Origin: Bacteroidota bacterium
GTDB taxonomy: Bacteria; Bacteroidota; Bacteroidia; B-17B0; Aurantibacillaceae
Direction: 5' to 3'
Assembly: GCA_947449125.1 (NCBI GenBank)
Contig: CANFQR010000014.1
Location: 1 to 13,769 of the forward strand
Length of the DNA: 13,769 bases
The notes under the pieces are model-generated. The model was not told the origin of the DNA. It saw nothing but the letters and a program-made list of their open reading frames with translations, and searched no databases. The first letter of the stretch is position 1. Every line of letters begins with the position of its first letter. A program made the position numbers and the translations under genes. Of the stretch, positions 1-6,763 are shown piece by piece.

Positions 1-354
1 ATACAACTATTTTTATTGCTTTGCTCTCTGATTTCATTTTCCCAATCACTAAGCCCAAAAAAATTTAAAAAAGAAATTGGCAAAAAAAACAGTATACTAA
101 TTGATGTAAGAACTTCTGAAGAATATAACAACGAACATCTTTATAAATCAATAAATATAGATTATCAGTCGCCAACCTTTAATGAAAGAATAGACAGCCT
201 TAATAGAGGCAAACGTTATTTTATATATTGTGGAACGGGCAAAAGAAGTAAAAAAGCATACGACCAATTTAAAACTAAAGCATTTAAAAACGTTTATGAA
301 TTAGAAGGTGGGCTTGAAAGTTGGAAAAAAAATAAATTTCCTACAGTAAAATAA
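1..354 (+). CDS. Exported rhodanese-domain protein (5' end outside window)
   Basis: The reading frame is open from base 1, so the true start lies upstream. The first visible residues (IQLFLLLCSLISFSQS) look like the hydrophobic core and cleavage region of a signal peptide, which points to a periplasmic or envelope location. The rest is one short rhodanese domain: an ILIDVRTSEEY strand/turn, and the active-site loop CGTGKRS with its catalytic Cys (Cys72 counting from the TTG at 16), followed by the usual ELEGGLESWKK C-terminal helix. Single-domain rhodaneses of this size carry sulfane sulfur on that Cys and transfer it to an acceptor; the physiological acceptor cannot be told from sequence. 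All catalytic-loop residues are present, so it should be active. It ends 15 bp before the next reading frame, which is in the same frame. Confidence 0.85.
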   Translation: MQLFLLLCSLISFSQSLSPKKFKKEIGKKNSILIDVRTSEEYNNEHLYKSINIDYQSPTFNERIDSLNRGKRYFIYCGTGKRSKKAYDQFKTKAFKNVYELEGGLESWKKNKFPTVK

Positions 355-369
355 TTTACAACTAAAATT

Positions 370-921
370 TTGTTATCTAAAAAAACGAGTAATACGCCTA
401 ATGATTTAACCCGAACTATTAGCATTTGGCTTGACGAGTATGATGATATATTTTCTGATTTCGACTCCAGACCATACTCAGATAGGGTGTTATCAGATGA
501 CTTCATATCAGAAGTAACAAAAGTTTGCCACGAAAGTAAATTCGATATTAAAGAATTAAAACTTTTATTACCTCAAAAAAAAAGAAATGAAGAAGTTGAA
601 AAAATAATTTCAACCAGACTGGATGCCTTTTTCAAAAAAAATTATAAGCAGTTTACATTAATTAAAAGAAAAACAATTATTAAGGGTTTATTAATTTTTA
701 CTGCAGGCGTTTGTTTATTAATGTTAGCCTCATATATAAGCGTTTACAAATCAACTACACTAACCTTAAATATTCTCTTTGTAATCTTAGAACCTACAGG
801 CTGGTTTATGGCATGGTCAAGTCTTGACGATTTATTTTATGACATAAAGAAAAAAAAGCCTGAATTAGATTTTTACACGAAAATGGCTAAGAGCAAAATT
901 TCTTTTGTTAGCATTAAATAA
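370..921 (+). CDS. Two-TM membrane protein with non-ATG start
   Basis: About 183 residues. An N-terminal soluble, acidic region (about 1-95) is followed by two membrane segments (about 104-124 and 130-149) and a basic C-terminal tail (KKKKPELDFYTKMAKSKISF). The short turn EPTGWFMAWSSLDDL inside the second segment is a pattern I associate with small conserved membrane proteins of unknown function; I cannot name the family with certainty. There is no ATG until residue 117, inside the first TM segment, so translation must use TTG at 370 or ATT at 367, or be coupled to the rhodanese gene, whose stop (352-354) is in the same frame. It is probably cotranscribed with that gene and ends at the hairpin at 965-997. 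A truncated N-terminus is the alternative. Confidence 0.6.
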   Translation: MLSKKTSNTPNDLTRTISIWLDEYDDIFSDFDSRPYSDRVLSDDFISEVTKVCHESKFDIKELKLLLPQKKRNEEVEKIISTRLDAFFKKNYKQFTLIKRKTIIKGLLIFTAGVCLLMLASYISVYKSTTLTLNILFVILEPTGWFMAWSSLDDLFYDIKKKKPELDFYTKMAKSKISFVSIK

Positions 922-964
922 AATTTTAGCCTAAAAACAAAATTTAATTTACACAAACATTATA

Positions 965-997
965 AAAAAAGCGCCTGTTATTTACAGGCGCTTTTTT
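965..997. terminator. Bidirectional rho-independent terminator
   Basis: An 8-bp GC-rich stem GCGCCTGT/ACAGGCGC (971-978 and 984-991) has a 5-nt loop, is preceded by six A and followed by six T. It lies between two convergent transcription units and can end both: the rhodanese/two-TM pair (plus) and the T9SS surface protein (minus). Confidence 0.9.
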
Positions 998-1016
998 ATT
1001 TAAAGTTAATATGAGC

Positions 1017-4000
1017 TTAGTTAACCACTGTTAATCGTTTAGTTACTAATTTATTATTTATGTAAATTCTAACAAAATAACTTCCAGGTTTAAAGGCAGC
1101 AGTATTAATATCTACCATTGAAGTTTTAGGTGAACTTTCAAATATCTTTTGACCTAACAAATTCAACACTTCTAGTTTATCAATATTATAACCTTTTGCC
1201 TCAATAGTTGCATTGTCTTTGCTCGGATTTGGATAAAGCATTACTTCACTGCTTAAAATTTGATTTCCAGATATTCCTAAAACATTACCAACTATGTAAG
1301 TTGAAGATGTGGTGCATCCATTATTATCAGTAATTGTTACCAAATAAGCACCAGGAGTTAATCCAGATATATCTTCTGTTGTTGCACCATTAGACCAATT
1401 ATAAGTATAAGGTCCTACACCACCCGTAACAGTTATATCAACAGAACCATCGTTAGCAGAACCACTCGTTGCGTTTGAAATAGCACTGTTAACAATTAAA
1501 GGACTAGTAGGTTGAGTAATGTTATAAGTATGCGCAGATGAACAACCATTAAAATCAATAACATTTACAGAATAGGTGTTAGCAGATAAATTAAAAAGTC
1601 CTTGAGAATTATCGCCATTTGACCATTGAAAGTTATATGGGAAAACACCACCCGACACAGTTAAATTAATTGCACCATTGTTTCCGCCTGCACAAAATAC
1701 ATTTACTTGATTGGCTGTAACTATTATTGGAAGTGGCTCACTAACAAACGCTGGTAAAGTTTTAACACAATTGTTGGCATCCTTTACACTTACAAAATAA
1801 GTTAAGTTACCTGCAAGATTAGAAAACACATTTGAAGAAGTGTAATTATTTCCGGCAATACCATATAATAATGATCCGGTTCCGCCAGATGCGCCAATTA
1901 TAATAGCACCATTATTTGCACCGTAACAAGTTACATTTAATACTCCTAATGACATATTAATAGCTGGTGCTTGAGTAATTGTAAATGATTTGGTTGCTCC
2001 ACAATTAGCAGCATCTTTTACTAAAACTGCATAAGTTCCGGCAAATAATCCTGTAAAAACATTGCTTGCTTGATAAGATAACCCTTCGTTGTTACTATAG
2101 GCCAAAACTCCTGCTCCACCCGAAGCTGTAATAGTTGCAGATCCTGTTGCGTTTCCATAACAAGGCACATTTGTAACAGCTGTTGTAATAATAAACGGAT
2201 TTGGTTGAGTTAACGAAACATTAATAGTTCCGGTACAACCGTTTGCATCTTTAACTGTAACGTTATAATTGCCTGCCGTTAAATTATTAAACACTGGAGA
2301 ATTTTGCCAGATAAAACCATTTATACTGTATTGTAAAGTTCCCGTTCCACCACTTACATTTGTAATTGTTATAGAACCGTTTGAACCGCCATTACACGAA
2401 ACATTTGTATGACTCTCGGTATTTATAGTTGGTCCGTTAGAATCTATAATATTTGCCTGAACAATTACCTGACAAGATGTAGCATCTTTAACTACAACAA
2501 AATAGGTTCCTGATGTTAACGGATTAAACGCATTGTTTGCTCCAAATACATTTCCATTTAAGCTGTATTGAAATCCTCCAGCACCACCAGCTGCCAAAAC
2601 TAAAATACCGCCATTTGTATTACCACATGTTGAGTTAGTTGTACTAACAGTTGTAGTTATTGCATTTGGTTGACTTAAAGAAACTGTAGTGGTATAAAAA
2701 CAATTATTACCATCTTTAACAGTTATTACATAATTACCCGCTACTAAATCAGCAAAAATACCATTAGGTTGGTAATGAGTACCACCATTAATACTGTAAA
2801 CATAATTACCATTACCTCCTGTTCCGGCAACACTAATAATACCAGTATATGCACCGTAGCAAGTAGCCGGTGTAACATTTATTAAGGCACTAACTGCAGT
2901 AGGCTCCAATACAGTAACTGTATTTTGACTTATACAGCTCGCCACATCCTTTACATAAACGGTATAAACACCGGCCGATAAACCATAAAAATTTAAACCA
3001 GATTGATAATTAATACCATCAATACTATAATTATGTAATCCAATTCCTCCTGTTGAAAAATTCACATTTACCACTCCATCATATGAACCATTGCAATTTG
3101 CTGGAAGTGTAGATGCACTAACCACTAATTTTGGCGGCTGATTAATAACTACGGTAACAAGATCTGAACAATTAGCAGCATCTTTAACCATTACACCATA
3201 AGTACCTGCTTGCACGTTTGTAAACACATTGCCACTTTGAAAAGTTATTCCGCCGTTAATACTATATAAAATAGTTCCTATGCCGCCATTAGTTGTAATG
3301 GTAATACTCCCATCGCTTCCTCCGTTACAGCTTACTTGAGTAGGATTAATATTTGTTATCACAGGTCCTCCAAAATCATTCACAACAGTAACAGTTGAAC
3401 TTGTACAACCATTTGCATCTTTTGCTGTAATAGTATAAATACCTATTGGTAAATTATTAAATGAACCATTATTTTGATAAGTATTATTATTTAGTTTGTA
3501 TTGAATACTGCCTATACCGCCGCTAACACCTGCCAACAAACTACCATCTGAGCCACCGCAACTTGCATTTGTAGTTGCTATAGTTGTAAAAACAATTGCC
3601 GATGGTTGAGAAATTGTAAAAGTGGTAGTTTTTGAACATCCTAAAATATCTTTTATATATAATGTTTTATTACCCGCAGTTAAATTTGTAAAGGCACTAG
3701 CTGTTTGATAATTTGTCCCATTTAAACTATAACTATATGTTGGTGCACCACCAGATCCTACAGCAGTTACAGAGCCATTACTACCGCCATTACACGATAC
3801 ACTCGAAATAGCAGTTGCAGCAACAGAAAGACCAACTGATATTTTAGAAGTATATGTATTAGAACATAAATTATTCCAGCCATCAATAGTACTTGTTAAG
3901 CTTACAGTATATACACCTGGCAATGTATAGGTATGAGTGGCATGAACAGAATTTGAAATAGGAGAACCATCTCCAAAATTCCAAGTATAAAATTTACTTG

Positions 4001-4718
4001 TACCAGTATAAGTAGACAATGCTATCCTATTAAATAAACTGTCTTTAGTCATCACAGTTGTATTTGTAAAAGTCACAGCCGTTCCAACATTATTACATAC
4101 AGAAGAAACAGCATAGTTTGACGAAATAAAATGTGTCATCCTAGGAACAAGATAAAAATCGCCATCCTTACCAAAATTATTTTTAGCACTTGACCAGTTA
4201 AATCCGGTTGAAGTTCCGGCTAATGAAGCTAAATCTTGGCCTAAACCTTCTCCATTACCTGTGTACTCAAGATTAAATGAATTACCAAACGGATATGCAT
4301 TTAATACCTGAACCGTAACTGCAAAATTATTACTTACATTAACTCCTCCCGAAGGAAAGAAAACATTTATATAACCTGCAGCGTTATCAAAGTACCACCA
4401 AATTGCATTAACACTCTGAATTGGTGTGGTTGGTCTGCCTGAAATATCAACATTGCAGACACTAACTTTTAATGGTACACCACCAAAAAAGCCAGAATAA
4501 TTTCCGTGCACCCTTACCGACGAAACTTTTCCGGGTACTGAATAAAAATAAGTTTGTCCAGCATACTCTTCTCCTCCTATATGTAAACTATAGGAACCCG
4601 TTGCTCCAACGTTTTTAAAATTTACATAACCATTAAGGTCAGAACAGGAAGACTGCGAGGCTAATCTCCCTATAGCAAATAAAGCACTTGCTATTAACAA
4701 GGTAATTTTCTTTTTCAT
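1017..4718 (-). CDS. Giant T9SS-secreted surface protein with PKD domain and 11 SprB-type repeats
   Basis: 1233 residues. Order: signal peptide (1 to about 22); a beta-rich N-terminal region (about 25-195) of a kind common in secreted Bacteroidota proteins; one PKD domain (about 205-295, with WNFGDGSP and HTYTLPGVYTVSL); eleven SprB-like repeats (about 304-1146); a type A T9SS sorting domain (about 1158-1233, with YPNPSKD, LLGQKIFE, FKPGSYFVRIY and KRLTVVN). Proteins of this design are exported by Sec, cross the outer membrane through the type IX system, lose the C-terminal domain and stay on the surface or are released; SprB itself is the gliding adhesin of Flavobacterium, but this protein is far shorter, so adhesion is only a likely role. 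ATG 4718 is chosen because it starts a clean signal peptide and has an A-rich leader. It is monocistronic, with a tandem-dyad promoter upstream and a terminator downstream. Confidence 0.92.
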   Translation of the reverse strand: MKKKITLLIASALFAIGRLASQSSCSDLNGYVNFKNVGATGSYSLHIGGEEYAGQTYFYSVPGKVSSVRVHGNYSGFFGGVPLKVSVCNVDISGRPTTPIQSVNAIWWYFDNAAGYINVFFPSGGVNVSNNFAVTVQVLNAYPFGNSFNLEYTGNGEGLGQDLASLAGTSTGFNWSSAKNNFGKDGDFYLVPRMTHFISSNYAVSSVCNNVGTAVTFTNTTVMTKDSLFNRIALSTYTGTSKFYTWNFGDGSPISNSVHATHTYTLPGVYTVSLTSTIDGWNNLCSNTYTSKISVGLSVAATAISSVSCNGGSNGSVTAVGSGGAPTYSYSLNGTNYQTASAFTNLTAGNKTLYIKDILGCSKTTTFTISQPSAIVFTTIATTNASCGGSDGSLLAGVSGGIGSIQYKLNNNTYQNNGSFNNLPIGIYTITAKDANGCTSSTVTVVNDFGGPVITNINPTQVSCNGGSDGSITITTNGGIGTILYSINGGITFQSGNVFTNVQAGTYGVMVKDAANCSDLVTVVINQPPKLVVSASTLPANCNGSYDGVVNVNFSTGGIGLHNYSIDGINYQSGLNFYGLSAGVYTVYVKDVASCISQNTVTVLEPTAVSALINVTPATCYGAYTGIISVAGTGGNGNYVYSINGGTHYQPNGIFADLVAGNYVITVKDGNNCFYTTTVSLSQPNAITTTVSTTNSTCGNTNGGILVLAAGGAGGFQYSLNGNVFGANNAFNPLTSGTYFVVVKDATSCQVIVQANIIDSNGPTINTESHTNVSCNGGSNGSITITNVSGGTGTLQYSINGFIWQNSPVFNNLTAGNYNVTVKDANGCTGTINVSLTQPNPFIITTAVTNVPCYGNATGSATITASGGAGVLAYSNNEGLSYQASNVFTGLFAGTYAVLVKDAANCGATKSFTITQAPAINMSLGVLNVTCYGANNGAIIIGASGGTGSLLYGIAGNNYTSSNVFSNLAGNLTYFVSVKDANNCVKTLPAFVSEPLPIIVTANQVNVFCAGGNNGAINLTVSGGVFPYNFQWSNGDNSQGLFNLSANTYSVNVIDFNGCSSAHTYNITQPTSPLIVNSAISNATSGSANDGSVDITVTGGVGPYTYNWSNGATTEDISGLTPGAYLVTITDNNGCTTSSTYIVGNVLGISGNQILSSEVMLYPNPSKDNATIEAKGYNIDKLEVLNLLGQKIFESSPKTSMVDINTAAFKPGSYFVRIYINNKLVTKRLTVVN
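1281..3809 (-). repeat. Eleven tandem SprB-like protein repeats, 78-residue period
   Basis: Each unit begins near xVSCNGGSxGS, continues with a GG..G..YSINGG core and a F.NL.AGTY.V.VKD..GC strand pair, and ends in a QP-type linker. First cysteines are at residues 309, 387, 464, 542, 620, 698, 775, 853, 931 and 1009; in the eleventh unit the position is Ser1085. Spacing is 78 residues, except 77 after units 2 and 6 and 76 before unit 11. Units 2 and 6 both end in a GP linker instead of QP. The DNA copies have diverged, so this is not a recent expansion. Confidence 0.9.
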
Positions 4719-4744
4719 TTTATTTTGTTTTAAAGTTTAGGTTA

Positions 4745-4809
4745 CAAAGAAAATTTATTAGCATAAAACATTCTATGCGTGCTATCATAACCCTATATGA
4801 TGTAAATCA
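4745..4809 (-). promoter_or_regulatory. Tandem-dyad promoter of the T9SS surface protein
   Basis: Read on the minus strand: the distal dyad TGATTTACATCA (4809-4798) is a perfect TGAT-N4-ATCA palindrome, the proximal degenerate dyad is TGATAGCACGCA (4787-4776), and the -7-like box is TTTCTTTG (4752-4745, one mismatch to TAnnTTTG). The dyad centres lie 58.5 and 36.5 bp from the last G of the -7 box. The predicted leader to ATG 4718 is about 21 nt. The geometry is identical to eight other promoters in the window. Confidence 0.65.
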
Positions 4810-4828
4810 TTAGTTGTATAAAATTCAA

Positions 4829-4852
4829 AAAACAAGTAGTATTACTTGTTTT
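4829..4852. repeat. Perfect 10-bp inverted repeat upstream of the histidine kinase promoter
   Basis: AAAACAAGTA (4829-4838) and TACTTGTTTT (4843-4852) are exact reverse complements with a GTAT spacer. A further CAAGTA (4855-4860) follows directly. The element sits just upstream of the -33 motif of the kinase promoter, so an operator is more likely than a terminator; its AT-rich stem would be weak, although on the minus strand it is followed by extra T residues. Confidence 0.55.
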
Positions 4853-4861
4853 ACCAAGTAA

Positions 4862-4890
4862 TTGTACCTATAGTTAAAAATCTAAATTTG
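4862..4890 (+). promoter_or_regulatory. Bacteroidota-type promoter of the histidine kinase
   Basis: A -33 TTG (4862-4864) and a perfect -7 TAAATTTG (4883-4890) are separated by 18 bp, matching the known Bacteroidota sigma-ABfr pattern. A second -7-like TAGTTTTG lies at 4894-4901. The predicted leader is about 30 nt to ATG 4925. The dyads found at other promoters are absent at the corresponding positions here. Confidence 0.6.
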
Positions 4891-4924
4891 ATTTAGTTTT
4901 GACAATAACCATAAATGAAATAAT

Positions 4925-6004
4925 ATGAATAGCTTAACTAATCTAAATGATATACATTACAAAAAGGCTCATAATTTGTCACCAAGCGGCATCATCATAT
5001 TTAACAAAACCGACGATATTATTTATGCCAATAAAAAAACATTGCAACTACTAAAATATAGTAATAGAGAAATCTCATCAATAAAAATAAATGACATCTT
5101 AACAAGTAAAATAAAAAATAATAAAACATCAATAGTAACTGATAAAGAAGGAAACGTTAACTCCATTATAATTACAACTAATAAATTACTAGAAAAAAAA
5201 TCCGGCTTATCCATAATTTATTTTAATAAAATTTCAGATTATGCAAAACTAAATCAACACAAAGCATATGTTAAAGAAAAAAAAGAATTATTAATTAATA
5301 TAGATAAGGTAAAATCAGAATTTGACAGTCTTATAAATCAGTGCTTAATAAAATCTAATCAAATTTCTAATATTGCGCACGATTTAAAAGCGCCATTAGG
5401 TGTTGTATCAACAAGTCTATCGCTTATTGAAGAATATGCAAAAAGAGGGGACATTAAAGAACTTAATAAACACATAGTAAGAATAAAATACAATTTAAAT
5501 AATGTAAACAGCGTAATTATTAATCTGTTAAATGATGATGAAAAATATCAAACATCAACAACCGAAAAAGTAAACATTAAACTGTTTATAAATCAAATTG
5601 TAGGAGATCATAAAATATTATTAAAAAAAGGACAAATTATAAATTATAACCACTTTGGAAAACATACCATTCAAATTAACAAATTTAATTTAAGCCGAAT
5701 AATTTCAAATTTAATATCAAATTCATCTAAGTTCTCTAAAGAAAATAAACCTATAAAACTAAATTCAATCTTATTACCAGATAAGTTTATAATAACAATT
5801 ATAGATCAAGGCATCGGAATTCCTATAAACGAACAACATAAAATTTTTCAAAAAAATTTTAGATGTGCTAATTCAATTAAAATTGCTGGTAACGGATTAG
5901 GCTTAAATACGATTAAATCAATAATTGAAGAACTTTCAGGAACTATTAGCGTAAAAAGCATCCAAAATAAAGGAACAACAGTCAGAATTGATATTCCGCA
6001 ATAG
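4925..6004 (+). CDS. Cytoplasmic PAS-domain sensor histidine kinase (orphan)
   Basis: 359 residues with no membrane segment. A PAS-like sensor (about 10-105, beginning SPSGIIIFNKTDDIIYANK) leads through a charged coiled linker (about 108-145) to a HisKA dimerisation helix with the H box NIAHDLKAPLG; His152 is the phospho-acceptor. The ATPase domain shows the N box NLISNSSKFS (Asn262, Asn266, Lys269), the G1 box DQGIGIP (Asp294), the F box FQKNF (308-312) and the G2 box GNGLGLNTI (322-330). All key residues are intact, so it should autophosphorylate and pass phosphate to a response regulator, which is not encoded in this window. The sensed signal is unknown; a soluble PAS domain often reads redox, gas or a small ligand. 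It has its own promoter and is divergent from the T9SS protein, sharing the 206-bp intergenic region. Confidence 0.92.
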   Translation: MNSLTNLNDIHYKKAHNLSPSGIIIFNKTDDIIYANKKTLQLLKYSNREISSIKINDILTSKIKNNKTSIVTDKEGNVNSIIITTNKLLEKKSGLSIIYFNKISDYAKLNQHKAYVKEKKELLINIDKVKSEFDSLINQCLIKSNQISNIAHDLKAPLGVVSTSLSLIEEYAKRGDIKELNKHIVRIKYNLNNVNSVIINLLNDDEKYQTSTTEKVNIKLFINQIVGDHKILLKKGQIINYNHFGKHTIQINKFNLSRIISNLISNSSKFSKENKPIKLNSILLPDKFIITIIDQGIGIPINEQHKIFQKNFRCANSIKIAGNGLGLNTIKSIIEELSGTISVKSIQNKGTTVRIDIPQ

Positions 6005-6016
6005 CTAATATTAGCT
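6003..6016. repeat. 14-bp perfect palindrome at the kinase stop codon
   Basis: AGCTAATATTAGCT overlaps the TAG stop at 6002-6004. It has no loop and no T tail, so it is a poor terminator. It could be a protein-binding site or chance. Confidence 0.3.
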
Positions 6017-6050
6017 TGCCAATTTTACATACTCTTATAAAATTTAAATA

Positions 6051-6115
6051 TGACAAGCGTCACACTTAAATTTATTATCAATCATTTATAAAAGTATTAT
6101 TCAACCATAATTTTG
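6051..6115 (+). promoter_or_regulatory. Tandem-dyad promoter of the BON/L,D-transpeptidase operon
   Basis: The distal dyad TGACAAGCGTCA (6051-6062) is a perfect TGAC-N4-GTCA palindrome, the proximal degenerate dyad is TATTATCAATCA (6073-6084), and the -7 box TAATTTTG (6108-6115) is a perfect TAnnTTTG. Centres lie 58.5 and 36.5 bp from the -7 G. The predicted leader to ATG 6160 is about 39 nt. Confidence 0.7.
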
Positions 6116-6159
6116 AGTGTAGGTAAAGTTTGATAAAACAAACCACTTAGCAAATTAAA

Positions 6160-6411
6160 ATGGAAGAAAAATATTACATAGATGATGCATTAAAAAACAT
6201 TGAAACTTTAATTGAAAAATTAAGCAAAGGGTATTTTCGTGAATTTACAGACTATAATCCTAAACCCGATTGGTCAAAAGAAACAGAATTAAATGACCAT
6301 ACAAGGGAAAGAGATAACGACTATAAAGTAGGAAAAAATAAAAAAATAATTTTAAAAACAAAAAACAAAAATCACAAGAACAAAATACAACTAATTAAAA
6401 AGAACAAATAA
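6160..6411 (+). CDS. Small Lys-rich protein of unknown function
   Basis: 83 residues, not recognised. The N-terminal half (MEEKYYIDDALKNIETLIEK) is a short acidic amphipathic helix, followed by an aromatic/Pro/Trp patch (YFREFTDYNPKPDW). The last 30 residues are almost all Lys, Asn and hydrophobics, giving a strongly basic tail that could bind nucleic acid or another polyanion, but this is inference. No signal peptide or membrane segment is visible. It is the first gene after a strong candidate promoter and is followed after 38 bp by the next gene in the same direction, which supports it as a real gene and the head of a three-gene operon. Confidence 0.6.
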   Translation: MEEKYYIDDALKNIETLIEKLSKGYFREFTDYNPKPDWSKETELNDHTRERDNDYKVGKNKKIILKTKNKNHKNKIQLIKKNK

Positions 6412-6449
6412 GAACTTAAATGTAATTTAAACAAGTAACATTAAATAAC

Positions 6450-6722
6450 ATGAAAAAAAAACCAGAAAATACTATTGATGAGTACAACAAAACTAAATTT
6501 GTGCCCGAAATTTTAAAAAATAAAATAAACGCTGCATTATCTATTTCGGAGAATTTTAAAACCGATACAAAAAAAAATGAATTAAACATTGAAGTGTTTG
6601 ATGATAAAATAATCTTAAGCGGCAAAATAAATTCAAACAAAAAGAAGAAAGAATTAGAAAACTTAATTCTTGAAAATGAAAATTTTAAACTCATTGAAAA
6701 CAACCTTGAAACTATAAAATAA
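6450..6722 (+). CDS. Divergent single-BON-domain protein
   Basis: 90 residues. From about residue 21 it follows the BON fold order: helix (PEILKNKINAALSIS), strand LNIEVFDDKIILSGKI (compare IGVAVKNGIVTLSGTV in the triple-BON protein at 11009), then a helix (KKKKELENLILENEN) and a last strand LIENNLETIK. BON domains occur in envelope and stress proteins such as OsmY and are thought to bind membranes or other envelope parts. No signal peptide is visible, so it would be cytoplasmic unless exported another way. The Gly usual in the first BON turn (NG) is Asp here (DD). The gene sits 38 bp after its upstream and 41 bp before its downstream neighbour, in one operon with the L,D-transpeptidase. The BON assignment is by pattern only. 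Confidence 0.65.
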   Translation: MKKKPENTIDEYNKTKFVPEILKNKINAALSISENFKTDTKKNELNIEVFDDKIILSGKINSNKKKKELENLILENENFKLIENNLETIK

Positions 6723-6763
6723 GGTTACATGAAAAGCCCAACAAGCTAATTCATTTAGAAATT

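Noticed and set aside
294..506. Minus-strand frame across the rhodanese/two-TM junction
   Set aside because: Overlaps two plus-strand frames, and its sequence is low-complexity Ser/Leu-rich with no recognisable start context.
1281..3809. Regularly spaced repeated DNA motifs, considered as a CRISPR array or satellite
   Set aside because: The period (about 234 bp) is a multiple of three, the repeats are diverged and in frame, and they encode SprB-like domains.
4829..4852. The inverted repeat considered as a transcription terminator
   Set aside because: It lies between divergent genes, has a weak AT-rich stem and no upstream transcript that would need ending, so an operator is the better reading.
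4949..4960. TGATATACATTA resembling the dyad, just inside the kinase gene
   Set aside because: It has mismatches in the second half-site, lies within coding sequence and has no -7 box at the expected spacing.
5023..5214. Minus-strand frame in the kinase PAS region
   Set aside because: Lies inside a complete histidine kinase gene and is a shadow frame.
6416..6703. 95-codon minus-strand frame opposite the single-BON gene
   Set aside because: Phe/Ser-rich translation typical of antisense to Lys/Glu/Asn-rich coding; the plus-strand gene fits the operon and the BON pattern.
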